Shown: in pieces, positions 36,067 to 48,503 of the stretch
How the letters are laid out: each line of letters opens with the position of its first letter
Position numbering within the stretch: the stretch's first letter is position 1
DNA from: Stemphylium vesicarium
Lineage: Eukaryota > Ascomycota > Dothideomycetes > Pleosporales > Pleosporaceae
DNA: 64,000 nucleotides
Assembly (NCBI GenBank): GCA_004380135.1
Contig: QXCR01000049.1
Span: 1 to 64,000 of the forward strand
Reading direction: 5' to 3'
The notes under the pieces: generated by a model
What the model was told of the DNA's origin: nothing
Seen by the model: the letters and a program-made list of their open reading frames with translations, nothing else
Database searches by the model: none
Program-made: the position numbers and the translations under genes

Positions 36067-36990
36067 AGCCTCGCCATCTCTAGTTTGCAAGATTATCGAC
36101 CTGCAGTCAGCGTGTTAATCTTCTAGAGCTGTTTTTCTCTAAGCGCATCAACCTCCGGCACGAGTTTTCGTAATGTTGCCCTTGCTGTCGATCGTTTTAT
36201 TGACGCTATTGGTCTACCTTCCGTCGATACCCCCCTGTTTTCTCGCGATGAAGAAGGTCTCTGCAAAGATCGGAGGGTCTGTTAGGAAGCAGGGATGAAA
36301 ATGTATCTATCCTGTACATTCGAAAGGACTTTAGCTTGACATGTATGCAGTCCGGCAGTTTCGCCGATGAGAACGACGATCGCTGAAAGCGTTCCAGCGC
36401 GTCGGGCCTCTCTAGCGTCGCTTGGCATACATGCTGCCTGCAGTAGCGTGCTCAGATATCTATGCCCCGTGTCGTAATGAATTCGACGCTTTGCCTGCAG
36501 CGGGTAGACTGCTAAGAATAACTGTGGCGTGTACCGGCTGTCAAGCGTCTGCCCTCGCCCACCCGCTGTGCGTTTAGGCACTTCTCTCCTTCTCACTAAT
36601 CATGATGCAGGCAACTCGGCTCTGCCACTCTGCGCATAGCGCTAACAGGTCCATTTATTGTCTTAGATGCCACTCTTAACGCTGCGGGATAGCCTTGCAG
36701 CTGACATGCTGCGCGTACGTTCAGCCACGCCTTCCCCGCCTTCAGCCTGATGCGACGCCATCACCGCACCGAGAATGCTACAACAAGCGCTCCCTCTAGG
36801 TCCTATACTGCTGCAGCTTGCATTCTGCTACAGACCTGCCCACCTTGGTACTGCACTGGCTCTTTGCCCTCCCTTCTGTAAGCTATACTAGAAAAGGTGT
36901 AGGAGAGCCGATTGCTGCACTCCCATCAGGCTGCCGCATTCAGCCTTGCCTTATTTACGTCGCGCGCTTACCACGCACCTACACGAGTCG
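36067..36990. other. Upstream region of the HNWD gene
   Basis: Normal base composition with no convincing open frame. The minus-strand frame at 36282-36596 has no motif. It presumably holds the promoter and leader of the NLR. The last 200 bp are C/T-rich. Confidence 0.45.
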
Positions 36991-39900
36991 ATGCGGCTTC
37001 TAAAGTACGAAGACGATGGTCGCCTCACTATCACTAGCTTCGACGATGGCTCGATACCCCCTTATGCGATACTTTCACACACCTGGGGGGAAGATGCAGA
37101 GGAAGTCACTTTCGCGGACCTGGCACAAAGCAGTGGCAAGCACAAGCCTGGCTACGCGAAGATTCGCTTCTGTGGAGAGCAAGCACGGCGAGATGGACTG
37201 CAGTACTTCTGGGTTGATACCTGCTGCATCGACAAGTTGGATCAGGCTGAGCTCTCTTTGTCGATCCGGTCCATGTTTCGCTGGTACCAAAACGCGACGA
37301 AGTGCTACGTATACCTATCAGACGTGTCAACAAAGAAGCGGAAACTCGACGATATGCTTACCTGGTTCACTTGGGAGTCAGCCTTTAGGTCAAGTCGATG
37401 GTTCACGCGTGGCTGGACACTTCAAGAGCTCCTCGCACCAAACGTTGTAGAGTTTTTCTCTCTAGAGTGGGAGAGGCTTGGTGACAAGATATCGTTAAAG
37501 TCATTAATTAAGAAGATAACCGGTATTCCATGCGAAGCGCTCGACGGAGCTCCTCTTTCCCAGTTCAGCGTTCACGAGCGGCTGCGGTGGAAAGGCGACA
37601 GGGAAACCAAACGCGAAGAAGATGCGTGGTACTCGTTGTCGGGCGTCTTCGACATCGAGATAGCGCCAGCTTACAGCGAAGGGGCAGCCAGCGCGTTCAG
37701 ACGTCTAATGAACGAGATCGACAAGCTCGAAATATGCGTTCGAGACATACACAACACAGACCCGTGCGACGACAAAAAGCGCATTGAGGATACAAAGGGC
37801 GGAATGCTGGCAGACTCTTACCGCTGGGTTCTGGACAACACTGCCTTCCAGCAATGGCAACAGAAGCCGAACAGCCGACTGCTGTGGGTAAAAGGGGATC
37901 CTGGAAAGGGCAAGACGATGCTCCTCTGCGGCATCATTAACGAGCTGCAAATTTCGATGTCCCAAAGTGCCCTACTGTCGTACTTCTTCTGTCAAGCGAC
38001 CGACGCGCGCATCAACAGTGCCACGGCAGTGCTACGAGGGCTGTTGCACATGCTCGTTACTCAGCAACCATCGCTTGCATCGCACATCCGCAAGAAGCAC
38101 GACCACGCCGGCAAAGCTATGTTCGAAGACGCAAATGCCTGGGTAGTCATAGTAGAGATTTTCGAGGCTGTGCTCCAAGATCCAAGTTTAAGGATGACGT
38201 ACCTCATCGTCGATGCGCTAGATGAATGCGTTACTGATCTGCCAAAGCTGCTAGAGTTTGTCGCTAAGCAGTCGTCTGTGTCTTCTCGCGTCAAGTGGAT
38301 TGTTTCTAGCCGCAACTGGCCAGATATTGAAGCACAACTAGAGCAGGCAGGTTACAAAGTCAAGCTGAGCCTTGAGCTGAACGCGCAGTCGGTTGCGGCG
38401 GCGGTTGACGTCTTCATCCAGCAGAAGGTGGATCAGCTAGCGCAGGAAAAGCAGTATAAACCAGAAGTCCGACACGCCGTGCTCCAGCACCTAAGATCAA
38501 ACGCTAACGATACCTTCCTCTAGGTAGCGTTGGTGTGTCAGGACCTTAAAACGACGCCAAAGTGGAACGTGCTAAAGAAGCTAGCCCTATTCCCGCCCGG
38601 GCTAGACTCCTTGTACAAGCGGATGATGGACCAGATAAGCGAGTCTGATGGCGCCGAGATCTGCCTGCAGGTGCTGGCTTCGACTGCGATCTTGTATCGA
38701 CCTGTTACAATCTCTGAACTGGCTGCGCTCGTGGAGCAGCTTGAGGACTTGGACGACCTAGAGTCAGTGCGTGAGATTGTCGGCTTCTACGGATCGTTTC
38801 TCACGTTGCGAGAAGACACAGTCTACTTTGTACATTAGTCCGCAAAAGACTTCCTTTTTACAAAGGCTTATAGCGAAGCCTTTCCTACTAGAAGCAAAGC
38901 CATTTATTAGACGATCTTCTTAAGGTCGCTAGCAATTCTATCTAGGACATTATATAGAGACATATACAGCTTAGAAGCACTAGGATATCCTATTAAGAAT
39001 GTTAAACTACCTAAGGTAGACCTATTAGTAGTATTACGCTATCCATATATCTACTAGATCAACTATCTAGGCGACTTAGAGCCTAAGTTTTTAGCGAGCA
39101 GTATTGGTAGCCTACAAGCCGCAGATGTTGTCGATCAGTTTCTAAGGAAGAAGTATCTCTACTAGCTAGAGGGGCTTAGTCTGTGTAAGAGCGTAGGGAA
39201 AGGCGTCGTCTTAATAGAAAAACTATAGTTGCTAGTATAGGTATATCGCAAGAGATCTACATGCCTTTAGTTTAACCTAGATACTAACGCTAGTAAGAGA
39301 TATATAATTAAGATAGGCTTACTTAGCTTATTTAAGACGCACGGCAGTTTATTATATACTATAAAGGGGCAATTAAGGGCTACCCTCTTTAGATATATAT
39401 ATCTACATTACTATTTAGCCTAATAAGTAGCCTAATTAGATAGCTATTCTAACACGAAGAGCTAAAAGCAATCGTTATTAGGCCAACTCTAAGCGAGGGG
39501 TGGAGTGCGTGTCTGCAGACGCTCGAGGGCCATAGCAGTACTGTCATGTCGGTGGCCCTCTCGCACGACTCAACGCGGCTGGCATCAGCGTCCGGCGACA
39601 AGACCGTCAAGATCTGGGATGCGAGCAGCGGCGCGTGTCTGCAGACGCTCGAGGGCCATAGCAGTACTGTCATGTCGGTGGCCTTCTCGCACGACTCAAC
39701 GCGGCTGGCGTCAGCGTCCGGCGACAAGACCGTCAAGATCTGGGATGCGAGCAGCGGCGCGTGTGTGCAGACGCTCGAGGGCCATAGCAGTTATGTCATG
39801 TCGGTGGCCTTCTCGCACGACTCGACCCGGCTGGCGTCGGCGTCCTACGACAGGACCGTCAAGATGTGGGATGCGAGCAGCGGCGCGTGTGTGCAGACGC

Positions 39901-41357
39901 TCGAGGGCCATATCATTATAGTCAACTCGGTGGCCTTCTCGCACGACTCGACCCGGCTGGCGTCAGCGTCCGACGACAACACCGTCAAGATCTGGGATGC
40001 GAGCAGCGGCGCGTGTGTGCAGACGCTCGAGGGCCATAGCCATGCTGTCAACTCGGTGGCCTTCTCGCACGACTCGACCCGGCTGGCGTCAGCGTCCTAC
40101 GACAGCACTGTCAAGATCTGGGATGCGAGCAGCGGCGCGTGTGTGCAGACGCTCGACGGCCATAGCGACTATGTCAAGTCGGTGGTCAACTCGGTGGCCT
40201 TCTCGCACGACTCGACCCGGCTGGCGTCGGCGTCCGGCGACAACACCGTCAAGATCTGGGATGCGAGCAGCGGCGCGTGTCTGCAGACGCTCGAGGGCCA
40301 TAGCGATTATGTCAGCTCGGTGGCCTTCTCGCACGACTCGACCCGGCTGGCGTCAGCGTCCTACGACAGCACTGTCAAGATCTGGGATGCGAGCAGCGGC
40401 GCGTGTGTGCAGACGCTCGACGGCCATAGCGACTATGTCAAGTCGGTGGTCAACTCGGTGGCCTTCTCGCACGACTCGACCCGGCTGGCGTCGGCGTCCG
40501 GCGACAGCACCGTCAAGATCTGGGATGCGAGCAGCGGCGCGTGTGTGCACACACTCGAGGGCCATAGCAGTACAGTCAGGTCGGTGGCCTTCTCGCACGA
40601 CTCAACCCGGCTGGCGTCGGCGTCCTGGGACAACACCGTCAAGATCTGGGATGCGAGCAGCGGCGCGTGTGTGCAGACGCTCGAGGGCCATAGCGATTGG
40701 GTCAGCTCGGTGGCCTTCTCGCACGACTCGACCCGGCTGGCGTCGGCGTCCGGCGACAGCACCGTCAAGATCTGGGATGCGAGCAGCGGCGCGTGTGTGC
40801 ACACACTCGAGGGCCATAGCAGTACAGTCAGGTCGGTGGCCTTCTCGCACGACTCGACCCGGCTGGCGTCGGCGTCCTGGGACAACACCGTCAAGATCTG
40901 GGATGCGAGCAGCGGCGCGTGTGTGCAGACGCTCGAGGGCCATAGCGATTGGGTCAGCTCGGTGGTCTTCTCGCCCGACTCAACGCGGCTGGCGTCAGCG
41001 TCCGGCGACAAGACCGTCAAGATCTGGGATGCGAGCAGCGGCGCGTGTGTGCAGACGCTCGAGGGCCATAGCAGTACTGTCATGTCGGTGGCCTTCTCGC
41101 ACGACTCAACGCGGCTGGCGTCAGCGTCCGGCGACAAGACCGTCAAGATCTGGGATGCGAGCAGCGGCGCGTGTCTGCAGACGCTCGACGTTGGCAAAAT
41201 TCTCAGCGGCTTCTCCTTTGATCCTACTAACTCTTATCTCTATACCGAAATAGGCACTATTGATATTCAGAGCTTAGAGACCTCTATTAGGACGGACATC
41301 GTAGAACCTGCGCGCCCCTTATACGTAGGCACCAGCTTTAGCTCGGACGGTATATAA
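36991..41357 (+). pseudogene. HET-NACHT-WD40 NLR (HNWD type), RIP-damaged
   Basis: Starts at ATG 36991 (MRLLKYEDDGRLTITSFDDG). The HET domain covers residues 25 to about 230 (YAILSHTWG, YFWVDTCCIDK, RGWTLQELLAP). NACHT follows, with Walker A GDPGKGKT at 302-309 and Walker B YLIVDALDE at 404-412. TAG at 38521 (normally W in FLWVALVCQD) and TAG at 38836 (normally Q in VHQSAKDF) break the frame. The linker 38839-39470 is heavily RIP-mutated but still readable (SAKDFLFTKAYSEAFP, DVVDQFLRKKYLY). It shifts frame near 39335 (SLFK then DARQFIIYYKGAI). The WD40 array then runs open to TAA at 41355. Podospora het-D/E/R belong to this architecture and control vegetative incompatibility by ligand-induced cell death. 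As written the gene cannot make one protein. Confidence 0.92.
39546..41190 (+). repeat. 13-unit WD40 repeat array, near-identical units
   Basis: Units of 126 bp (42 residues) begin at 39546, 39672, 39798, 39924, 40050, 40188, 40314, 40452, 40578, 40704, 40830, 40956 and 41082. Units 5 and 7 are 138 bp because of an extra KSVV. The backbone SVAFSHDSTRLASAS-x-D-x-TVKIWDASSGAC is almost invariant. Variation is concentrated at the residue after LASAS (G, Y, D or W), two residues later (K, R, N or S), and in the GH-xxx-V-x loop. Units 8-9 and 10-11 are a 252-bp tandem duplicate. No RIP-type stop occurs anywhere in the array. Confidence 0.95.
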
Positions 41358-43100
41358 ATCCGGCATGCTAGTAAGAACATGCTATAGGTACCGTTAGAGT
41401 ATCAACTATCGCACTCGTCTATAAGTAGGACTATAGTTAGCGTAGATGTTAGGTCTAGAAGAGTATAGATCTATAGTATAGACCTTTAGATTAGTTATAT
41501 ATATCTATTGCATTAATGCAAATACCTAGTCTTCTTTCCTTTATCTCTTTCTCTTTAAACATCTCTATAATAGAGAGGGACGAGGATGCACGGGAATATA
41601 TAGTCTTTGTATTAGCGCTAAGAAGCTTCTAGAGCTACTGCGGAGGGTAGCTGTTGTTATGTTACTTTACTTAATAAATCTAGGATAGTTCTTGCTGTTC
41701 CTTAGCTTCTTCTACTAGAGAGAAGTTACGACTAACTATAACTTAGATGGATAACAGGGCCTTACAGTAGAGCATGCTGACCTGCACGCTTCTAGAAGCT
41801 GCTAGCACGCGCCACAGCTATTTCTAGCAGCGAAGTGCTATAGGTATAGCGCCGAATTTGTTACAACAGCTTACGGCGATATCTGAGCACGCTACTCTAC
41901 GCTACTGCATGCCAAGCGCAACTAATAGCGCACGTCCTGTAGGACAAGTTTTGACGATCTTACCGTCTGCGCGGAGAAACTGCCGGAGTGTGCCTATAAC
42001 ACCCTAAATCGACATTGCGAGGCTGTGACCTTAATCCATGCTATTTTAGCTTTCTTTCTAGCCCACCGAGTTCTTCGCAGATATATACTGTTGCAAACGG
42101 ACAGGGGGTCACGGAGGAGACTCGAAAGACAACACTAACAAAATGGGCGACAGCACCGTTAATAGCGTACTTCTCGGCATCGGAGACTAACGTGCTAGAA
42201 GAACGAGAACTGCAGAATAGATGTGCATTGCACTTGTTTGTATTCGAGAACACTAGGGGCAATCCGGCGGTCCGGAAGAGAAACCGTCCCGTTACACCGG
42301 GCGTCCCGGTACGCTTGGATCGACATTATCTCTCCATACTTCCAAAGTCAGCGCCAGATCGTGCGACAGTAGCCTGTGTGATATCGCCAAAAGGATGCAG
42401 CATGACTTGGCATTCCATGAATACATCTTCACGTGCATATGATGTGCAGGCCCACCCAAGTGGTTTTACATGAGTAGAAATGCTAACATAATGCTTTAAG
42501 TAGTCGTCTAACCTAGACACTAGCATATATAGGGTAGACATATAGTAAAGCTAATAGCTATTTAGATATAACTACTAGAGTAGGGTACTTTCGTAGGCGC
42601 TACTCGTGATTATCTCTCTTAAAACTTACTAAGAAGTAATCTTTCTCTCTATAGCTACTTTCTTTCTTAGAGGACCTTTAACCCGTACGATCTACGCGCG
42701 CAAGCGCGGCAAGAGTTGTAACTTTGCATAGTACTCTAGCACTAGTACGGTAGTTTTATAAAGGAACCACCTAACTGCATATAGGCGGATAGTAGGGAAT
42801 CATAGCCTACCTTATAAACCTATAACTAGAGCATTTACTATTTATTACCTTATCGCCTACTATTATTTTAGATGCTACTACTTAAGCCTAGTAAGCTCGT
42901 AGCTGCACTATAAAATAGCTACTAAAGTATTACTATTTTTATTCTTAAGCTAAGCTAATGTATCTTCTTTTAATATTAGTTTAGGTTAGTGTTCTTTAGT
43001 AGTAAGTAGTAATATGTGTCTTAGCTTATATATAAAGAGGGACCTGTTTTAGCTTAATTAAATAGCGAATATAGTTATAATTACTATATTAAAGGCTATT
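41358..43100. other. RIP-mutated tail, mixed patch and right TIR
   Basis: 41360-41740 and 42480-43090 are AT-rich. 41740-42470 is of normal composition and contains TIR copy C. The frame at 42015-42473 spans that repeat and is unlikely to be a gene. Confidence 0.45.
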
Positions 43101-44963
43101 AATAAGTAATATATCAGACGGCAAGCCTGCATTAGGAAATTGTTGCATCCCATTTGGGTAATCCGGGCCTTGCGTACGGCTTTCGCGCTACGCCCGAACA
43201 GGGAATCGACCTCGAACCTCTGTCATAAAAGCCTCCCTCCACCGTAATCTTCCATCCTCTCTTTCGCCTATTGCTCTCTACTCTTATTCCTTCGATCGCA
43301 ACTCCTGGCCTCCGCCAGCCGTCGCCCCTCTCTACCCAACCTAACTATCCTTTATGTGGCAGTTATCTCAAACTTAGCTGCCCGCTTGGGAGAGTCAGCC
43401 CATTTTGCTGTGGTGCCTGGATCTTTCTCCGTCGGTCGCCCCTGTCGAATTCATTTGGTCCTGGTACAGGCTGGTCATTTCAACTGTCGCATACGCTGAA
43501 GTCCACCTGTTCACGCATTTATGGACTTCTACCCGCAACGCAAGACAACGCAACGCAACCGGGACGAATCTACAAGCAGGATGCCTCTCCTATTCCTTTC
43601 GTCTAGGTTCTGTACCTAAATTCCACGCTGGCCTCACCCGGAGCACATTTGCGGTCGAAAGACGAATGCTCGCCCGTCGCACGGTCTAGCGCCTCACATT
43701 ATCGACTGATCAGCCTGTTTGCCCCTCGCATTTCTTCGGCATTGCCGGGGCATTGTTGCTTCTGCAATGCACTGTTCCCCGCATTATTTTTATGCCGTCG
43801 TCTCAGCTCTAGTCACTCCGCACCTTGCTCCTTCTGGTGAACACGCCCTCCAATCCACTCCACTAGCACACGCCACACTCGGACTGGCTCTCTCTCGATT
43901 ACGCAGTCGGTCGGTCGCATAAGGCGCTAATCTCATGCTCGCGGTCTCACGATGCTTCGCCACGCATAGCATGTCTGCAGTGCCTGTAGCGTTGCAGTGC
44001 AAGGAGCAAGGAGCAGAGGTCAGGAGACGGGCAGCTGGTGGCTCAGAGTTACCGTTGGTGTAGCAAGTGTGAGATGGACAAGACCGTGCCCACAAATCTT
44101 GCCTTGGCCGAAAGTATACACTTTCCGGTCAACAGCGTTCATGCCTCAGCTCTGGTTACTCGGCACCACCTCTTCCCATCTTCGGTTCTTTTGCAGGCTA
44201 CGCTGCCTAATTCGGGCTCAGTCATCTGCATCCTAATGGGGCTGGATCCGTCGACGATGACGCGGTCGAGCACTTGTTGTCTTGGTTGTGACGCTGCAGT
44301 GTTACCAACAGGCGCTGTTTGTACAGGCGCTGGCAGCTAACAGCTTAGCGTTGGCATTGGCGCTGGCATAATCCTTGAGGGATGGGCAGAGCCTTCTCCG
44401 TAATCGTTCTGGCCGAAATGAAAGCGCTGTTCGATGAATAGGGTGTATGCTCGTATCTCAGTCCTGGTCTCCCGGCGTCATCACCCCACCTCCTTCGGTC
44501 GAATAGATACCACGGCCACTCTCTCTGGTGTCACTGGTTCTTCTGGGGCTGGACCTAGCGGTATGACGTGGCAAACCACTTGCATACCGCATGAATCGTA
44601 TTCTTGTGACCTCATGCAGGGTGTTCCGCCTTGTATGAGACACCGGGATTGCATCGTATCTAGCTTATGCCGCAGCCGATGGTCTGGTGATCGAAGAAAT
44701 AGCTAGCGATCGAGGTCTCTTTCTCAGTAAGTTCGAAAGAAGACTCAGAGGGCGCTGAGAGAGTCATGCATAATCTTAGTAGCTTCCGCAGCAATAGTCG
44801 GAGACACCGAGGATGGCGCACTACGACCGATTTAGTGTCATTTTCTCGATGTCTCCTCCCCTAGAGAAGTCGTCAGCTCGGTGAGTTGTTTTCTATTTAA
44901 GCTCTTAGATATGGCACTGTTTCCTCTGCCAGTCTATCAGATCCTATTACAATCTTACTTACA
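43101..44963. other. Pyrimidine-rich leader or intergenic region
   Basis: Normal composition and C/T-rich on the plus strand from 43240 to 43920, yet open frames are short, overlapping and without motifs. It could contain a long 5' leader or promoter of the SANT-like gene starting at 44964, or an unrecognised decayed gene. Confidence 0.35.
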
Positions 44964-47131
44964 ATGGCTACATTTACTTCGGTTCCTCAGTCCGCTTCAT
45001 CTCAGTTCAGACATTACGACCCTACGGTACTCAAGCGTACCAAATCTAAGGCTAAGGCTAAGGTTACGGGGCACACCCTTCGTAGAGATCGCACAGAGGA
45101 GGCGACTTACAATTCCGGATTGCTACATCAAGGTATTGTTTGCTCGTCAGTCATGCAAGCGACTTGAATCAGACTAACTCGTGTGCAGATACCGAGGGCG
45201 ATCTTCACGCCGTCCCTCGACAGTCACCACAGGTCCAAGCGGAAGGCCATATTGCAGATGTTGAGGAGATGGACTCAGCGATGTGCGGTCTATTTGGAGC
45301 AGACTATGGAATAAACGTGTATGATATTGCGTCTGACGACGGTCGCTACCAGTTTGGCCGTGAATTGCTTGACGAAGGAGTAATGGATGACGCCACACAC
45401 GCCGCAATATCAGATTCGGCTACGAACGGGTTGCTTAATGGAAGCAATCAAGGTAAGTATTCGAGTAAGCTGTGGTGCTGATTTCACTAATAAGCGATAG
45501 ACTTTCGTTTAATCGGGGAGCGTGACGTGGTTAAAGAACACCACAGCGCTACGTACATTGAGCCTAGCAACAAGGTCTCTGATCCTAAGGAGGACAACTA
45601 CGACTTGACTGCTAGCAACGAAGGAGACTGTGTCAGTCAGCGCGGTAATCTCGACGCAGCTGTAAAGCACACTTTCTCCGTAGGGGATATAGAAAGTCCC
45701 TGTCATGGTCAGTAGTATTACCAAATTAGTAAATAGAGCCACGTTAACATCGTCTAAGAGAGATCGCCGGCGGAGGACGAAACGTTCATCGGTATCGTTG
45801 GCGTGACAAACGTACCGTCAGCAACACGTAAACGATCGCGTCATTCTTCAGTTGCTGATGCAACAACAATCGCCCCAGCAGCAGTGCTGGACGTTATACC
45901 GGACCTAGAGCTGGAAGACGCCTATCTAGCGAAGCGTCAAAGGCTGGCTGAGCGACAGGCACAGAGCCCCACACTCGAACCTGCATCCACGCCCAAGCCA
46001 ACGTCTCTGCTGAATCCCAGCGGCCAAGCTTCCCTTCCTAGAGCCAGTGACGGACCTATCCCTAGCCCTCGAGCCGCTGGCCGGAAAGACGATGGTGCCG
46101 TAAGCCTAGCCCTGCCTCCAAGCGATCTCCGCGATGAAGAAGATGACAACGACGCACATGTCCAGGGGACAGTTGAAGAGCTACTGCAGTCAAGAAGACG
46201 CATCTCTCCTTTTGAAGGGATGGAAGGTGAGCAAGATGTCGTTCGGGATGCCGAAAGGCGTGAGATGAATCGACGGGGTAGCGATGGCAAAGTTGGTGAA
46301 AACTCTGAGAATGAACTTAGTCACAACAGAGAGGAATTCGGCATCCCTCCGGCGAAACCTCGACGGCTTATGGGCAGGGACTCGACACACAAGAGGAAAC
46401 GCGGGCTATTAAACACTGCTCTCAGACCACTGGACTGCAATACGGTACCTACGAGAGCACAGCAACAAGTGAAACCGAGCCAGCCACGACAAAAGTCGAT
46501 ACCGGAACGGCCCAGGATCGAAAAAGCGCCTCAATGTTGCTCCCCACGATCATCCTCTCCAGGCACAACGGCTGGCGATGAAACCAACATCAACTATGAA
46601 TCCAGCCTTGGCATGTCTTGTCAGATAACCGATCTCACCCTCTGCACTGTTCCAAACGGCTCCTCGATCGTGACAGCAATTGTACGTCATCGCGACTCGA
46701 ATCGGTCTCTCGACCCGGTAGCCCTGGGTCATAAGTTTCTCGGCGAACAAGGCAAAGTCATCCGCATGACCCAGCTATCGCCGGGCTCATGGATGCTGTT
46801 AGGTTACCGGTGTAACGACGGTGCCCTAGACCTCTGCAATCACGGAGGCTCGAATGCGGAGTGGATGAGCAGTTCCCATAGTGATGTTGCTAGTCATGGA
46901 ACGGACCATTCAGACGACGATTGGGACGAAGAGGGCGAGAACAGAAAGGAAGTCACAAAAGAATACAGCCATCGAACGCATAAGCTGTGGCTAGAGTCAG
47001 ATGAAATGCTTTTACTCTCACTCAAGGATAAACAGGGTATGGAGTGGGAAGAGATATGTAAACGCTTCCCTAGTCGATCGCCTGGTGCAGTAAAACTGCG
47101 CTACTACACATTGCGGAAGAAAGGCTTGTAA
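44964..47131 (+). CDS. SANT/Myb-like domain protein, 670 aa
   Basis: Four exons join in phase: 44964-45132, 45189-45452, 45501-45707 and 45759-47131. Introns are 56, 48 and 51 nt, all GT-AG. The start is ATG 44964 (MATFTSVPQSASSQFRHYDP). The N-terminal two-thirds is acidic, low-complexity and probably disordered, with basic nuclear-type patches (RKRSRH, KRKRG). Around residues 505-590 lies a possible small folded region (CQITDLTLCTVPNGSSIVTA). The C-terminal 50 residues form a SANT/Myb-like helix bundle (LWLESDEMLLLSLKDKQGME, WEEICKRFPSRSPGAVKLRY) with the spaced tryptophans typical of that fold. A nuclear DNA- or chromatin-binding role is likely; targets are unknown. It lacks RIP-type stops and looks functional. 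Confidence 0.8.
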
Positions 47132-47714
47132 GGTTATTGCGATGTTCTTTGGACTAGATATTTCCAAGCATCCGTACGGTCGCATTTGGTTTCTTACGCC
47201 AGACCTCGGGGTGGCTAACCGCCAAATAAACTCGATCATAGTCAATCCTACGATTGTTGCCTTCGAGTGCTTGCAGCCCTCTAAGCCCTGTTGCACACTA
47301 GCAGTATCGAAGGACTGCCTATTGTTAAAACGTCCTCCGCATACGACGTTAACGCGCGCTACTAGTATCAAGCGTCCGAGACGCGATAACGGCAAGGGGA
47401 CTTGTACATGAGCGCGGTGTTTTGCTCCATATACGGAAAGTGCGGGATGTACTGGTTAGAAAAACTAGGCTACAACGACCCTAGGGTCTATGCGACACCC
47501 TTAGCGTATAACGCTGTTGGTAAGTTAGTATTGCGATTAATAACTTATGTGGGCGGTATCTTTGGTATTGTTAGCAGGGTTTAACGGCCTGCGATTGGCA
47601 GACGTTCAGTGTCCATGCGTACATTCCTCTTAAGCTTATTGTTCCCTCTGGCTGTTTAGGTTGATATTATGTAACGACCTCCTCTCCTTAGCTCGAATAA
47701 GAAACGTATCCTTA
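47132..47714. other. Intergenic, no gene seen
   Basis: Short frames at 47142-47411 and 47402-47584 have no motif or splice context. Composition is intermediate, with mild RIP-like bias. Confidence 0.4.
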
Positions 47715-47885
47715 TCCCTCTCCCTCCTTTTTCCCATCCAGTGCTATCCGAAGTATCTCTCTCAACTCTTGTAAAGCTTCGTATTTAGAACCCTCCGCGT
47801 TCTGCCTCCAGGGAATATTTGTCTCCGCAATCTGTTAATGTAGGGGATCACTGGCTGGTAAACGCTGATCTATTTCACGGTAAGT
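47715..47885 (-). pseudogene. FunK1 kinase C-terminal relic
   Basis: The minus strand aligns base by base with the end of the FunK1 gene at 50737-50900. Its translation reads RVLNTKLYKS-stop-ERYFG, against RVPNPKLYLEMKEILRA in the intact copy. Only the last 55 or so codons remain, with stops. It is a truncated paralogue about 3 kb from the full gene, on the same strand. Confidence 0.75.
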
Positions 47886-48503
47886 TAGTAACTTACGCCT
47901 GATAACAGCACTCGCGACAGCACAGCCAGAGATGACGGACGCCCAACACGCTTGAGTGATTGCTTGCTAGGAACGTCTCCATCAAACGAGGATGAAGAGG
48001 CATAGACTGTTAGACTTATCGTTTCTTCTGAGAAGGCTATTAAAGCCCAGAGACGTCCGAATCACACATGGCAGAATATGCATCCTGCACTATGCGAGGA
48101 AGTCCTAACATTACTTGGTCTATGGAATCAAGCCTAGGTGTAATGATAGAAAAGTTGATATTTACAACGTGCGTGCGGTGTTATTAGCTATTAGTATTGC
48201 CAGCTGCGAACTTTTGATCTTCTTGTATTAGCACAGATAGGTTGTCGTATGCTGTGTAGGTGACGGATGCGTAAGGCTTTAACCTTCAATTCAAGATAGT
48301 TCATTGACCAAATCCCTCTATAACTGCATTCTAATTCCTAGTGTTGAAAATATCAGAGCGCATAGGCTCCATGCACTCAGCTGGGGGGCTTCGTTGCGCT
48401 TAATGTGCCCCACCCTTCCAAATCGTCTGTTGTGCTCTTCAAAGTGTACCATTTCTTGTCAGGCCATGGGAGAATGGGTAGCAGAGTCTTCTAATCTGAT
48501 CAC
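47886..48503. other. Intergenic, no gene seen
   Basis: No open frame or motif of note on either strand. Confidence 0.4.

Larger units (their letters stand above)
36010..42328. mobile_element. TIR-bounded segment carrying a HET-NACHT-WD40 gene
   Basis: Copy B (36010-36066, plus) and copy C (42271-42328, minus) face inward. They match at 45 of 48 positions beginning TAATGTCAATCCAAGCGTGC and ending GTGTAACGGGACGGTTT. Both start with TA, as Tc1/mariner-class ends do after TA duplication. The 6.3-kb interval holds only the NLR pseudogene plus non-coding flanks. No transposase is visible inside, and the interior next to each repeat is not similar. So either this is a non-autonomous element that captured an NLR, or two separate small elements landed on either side of it. 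Confidence 0.5.

Noticed and set aside
40433..41197. 254-codon open frame on the minus strand and a 418-codon plus frame over the WD40 region
   Set aside because: They are out-of-frame readings of the 126-bp repeats, which keep all frames open.
42015..42473. 152-codon plus-strand frame
   Set aside because: It spans the terminal repeat copy C and has no motif, so it is a chance frame.
43150..43225. Possible tRNA on the minus strand (GGTCGATTCCC)
   Set aside because: The T-arm and acceptor stems do not pair; only the B-box-like word is present.
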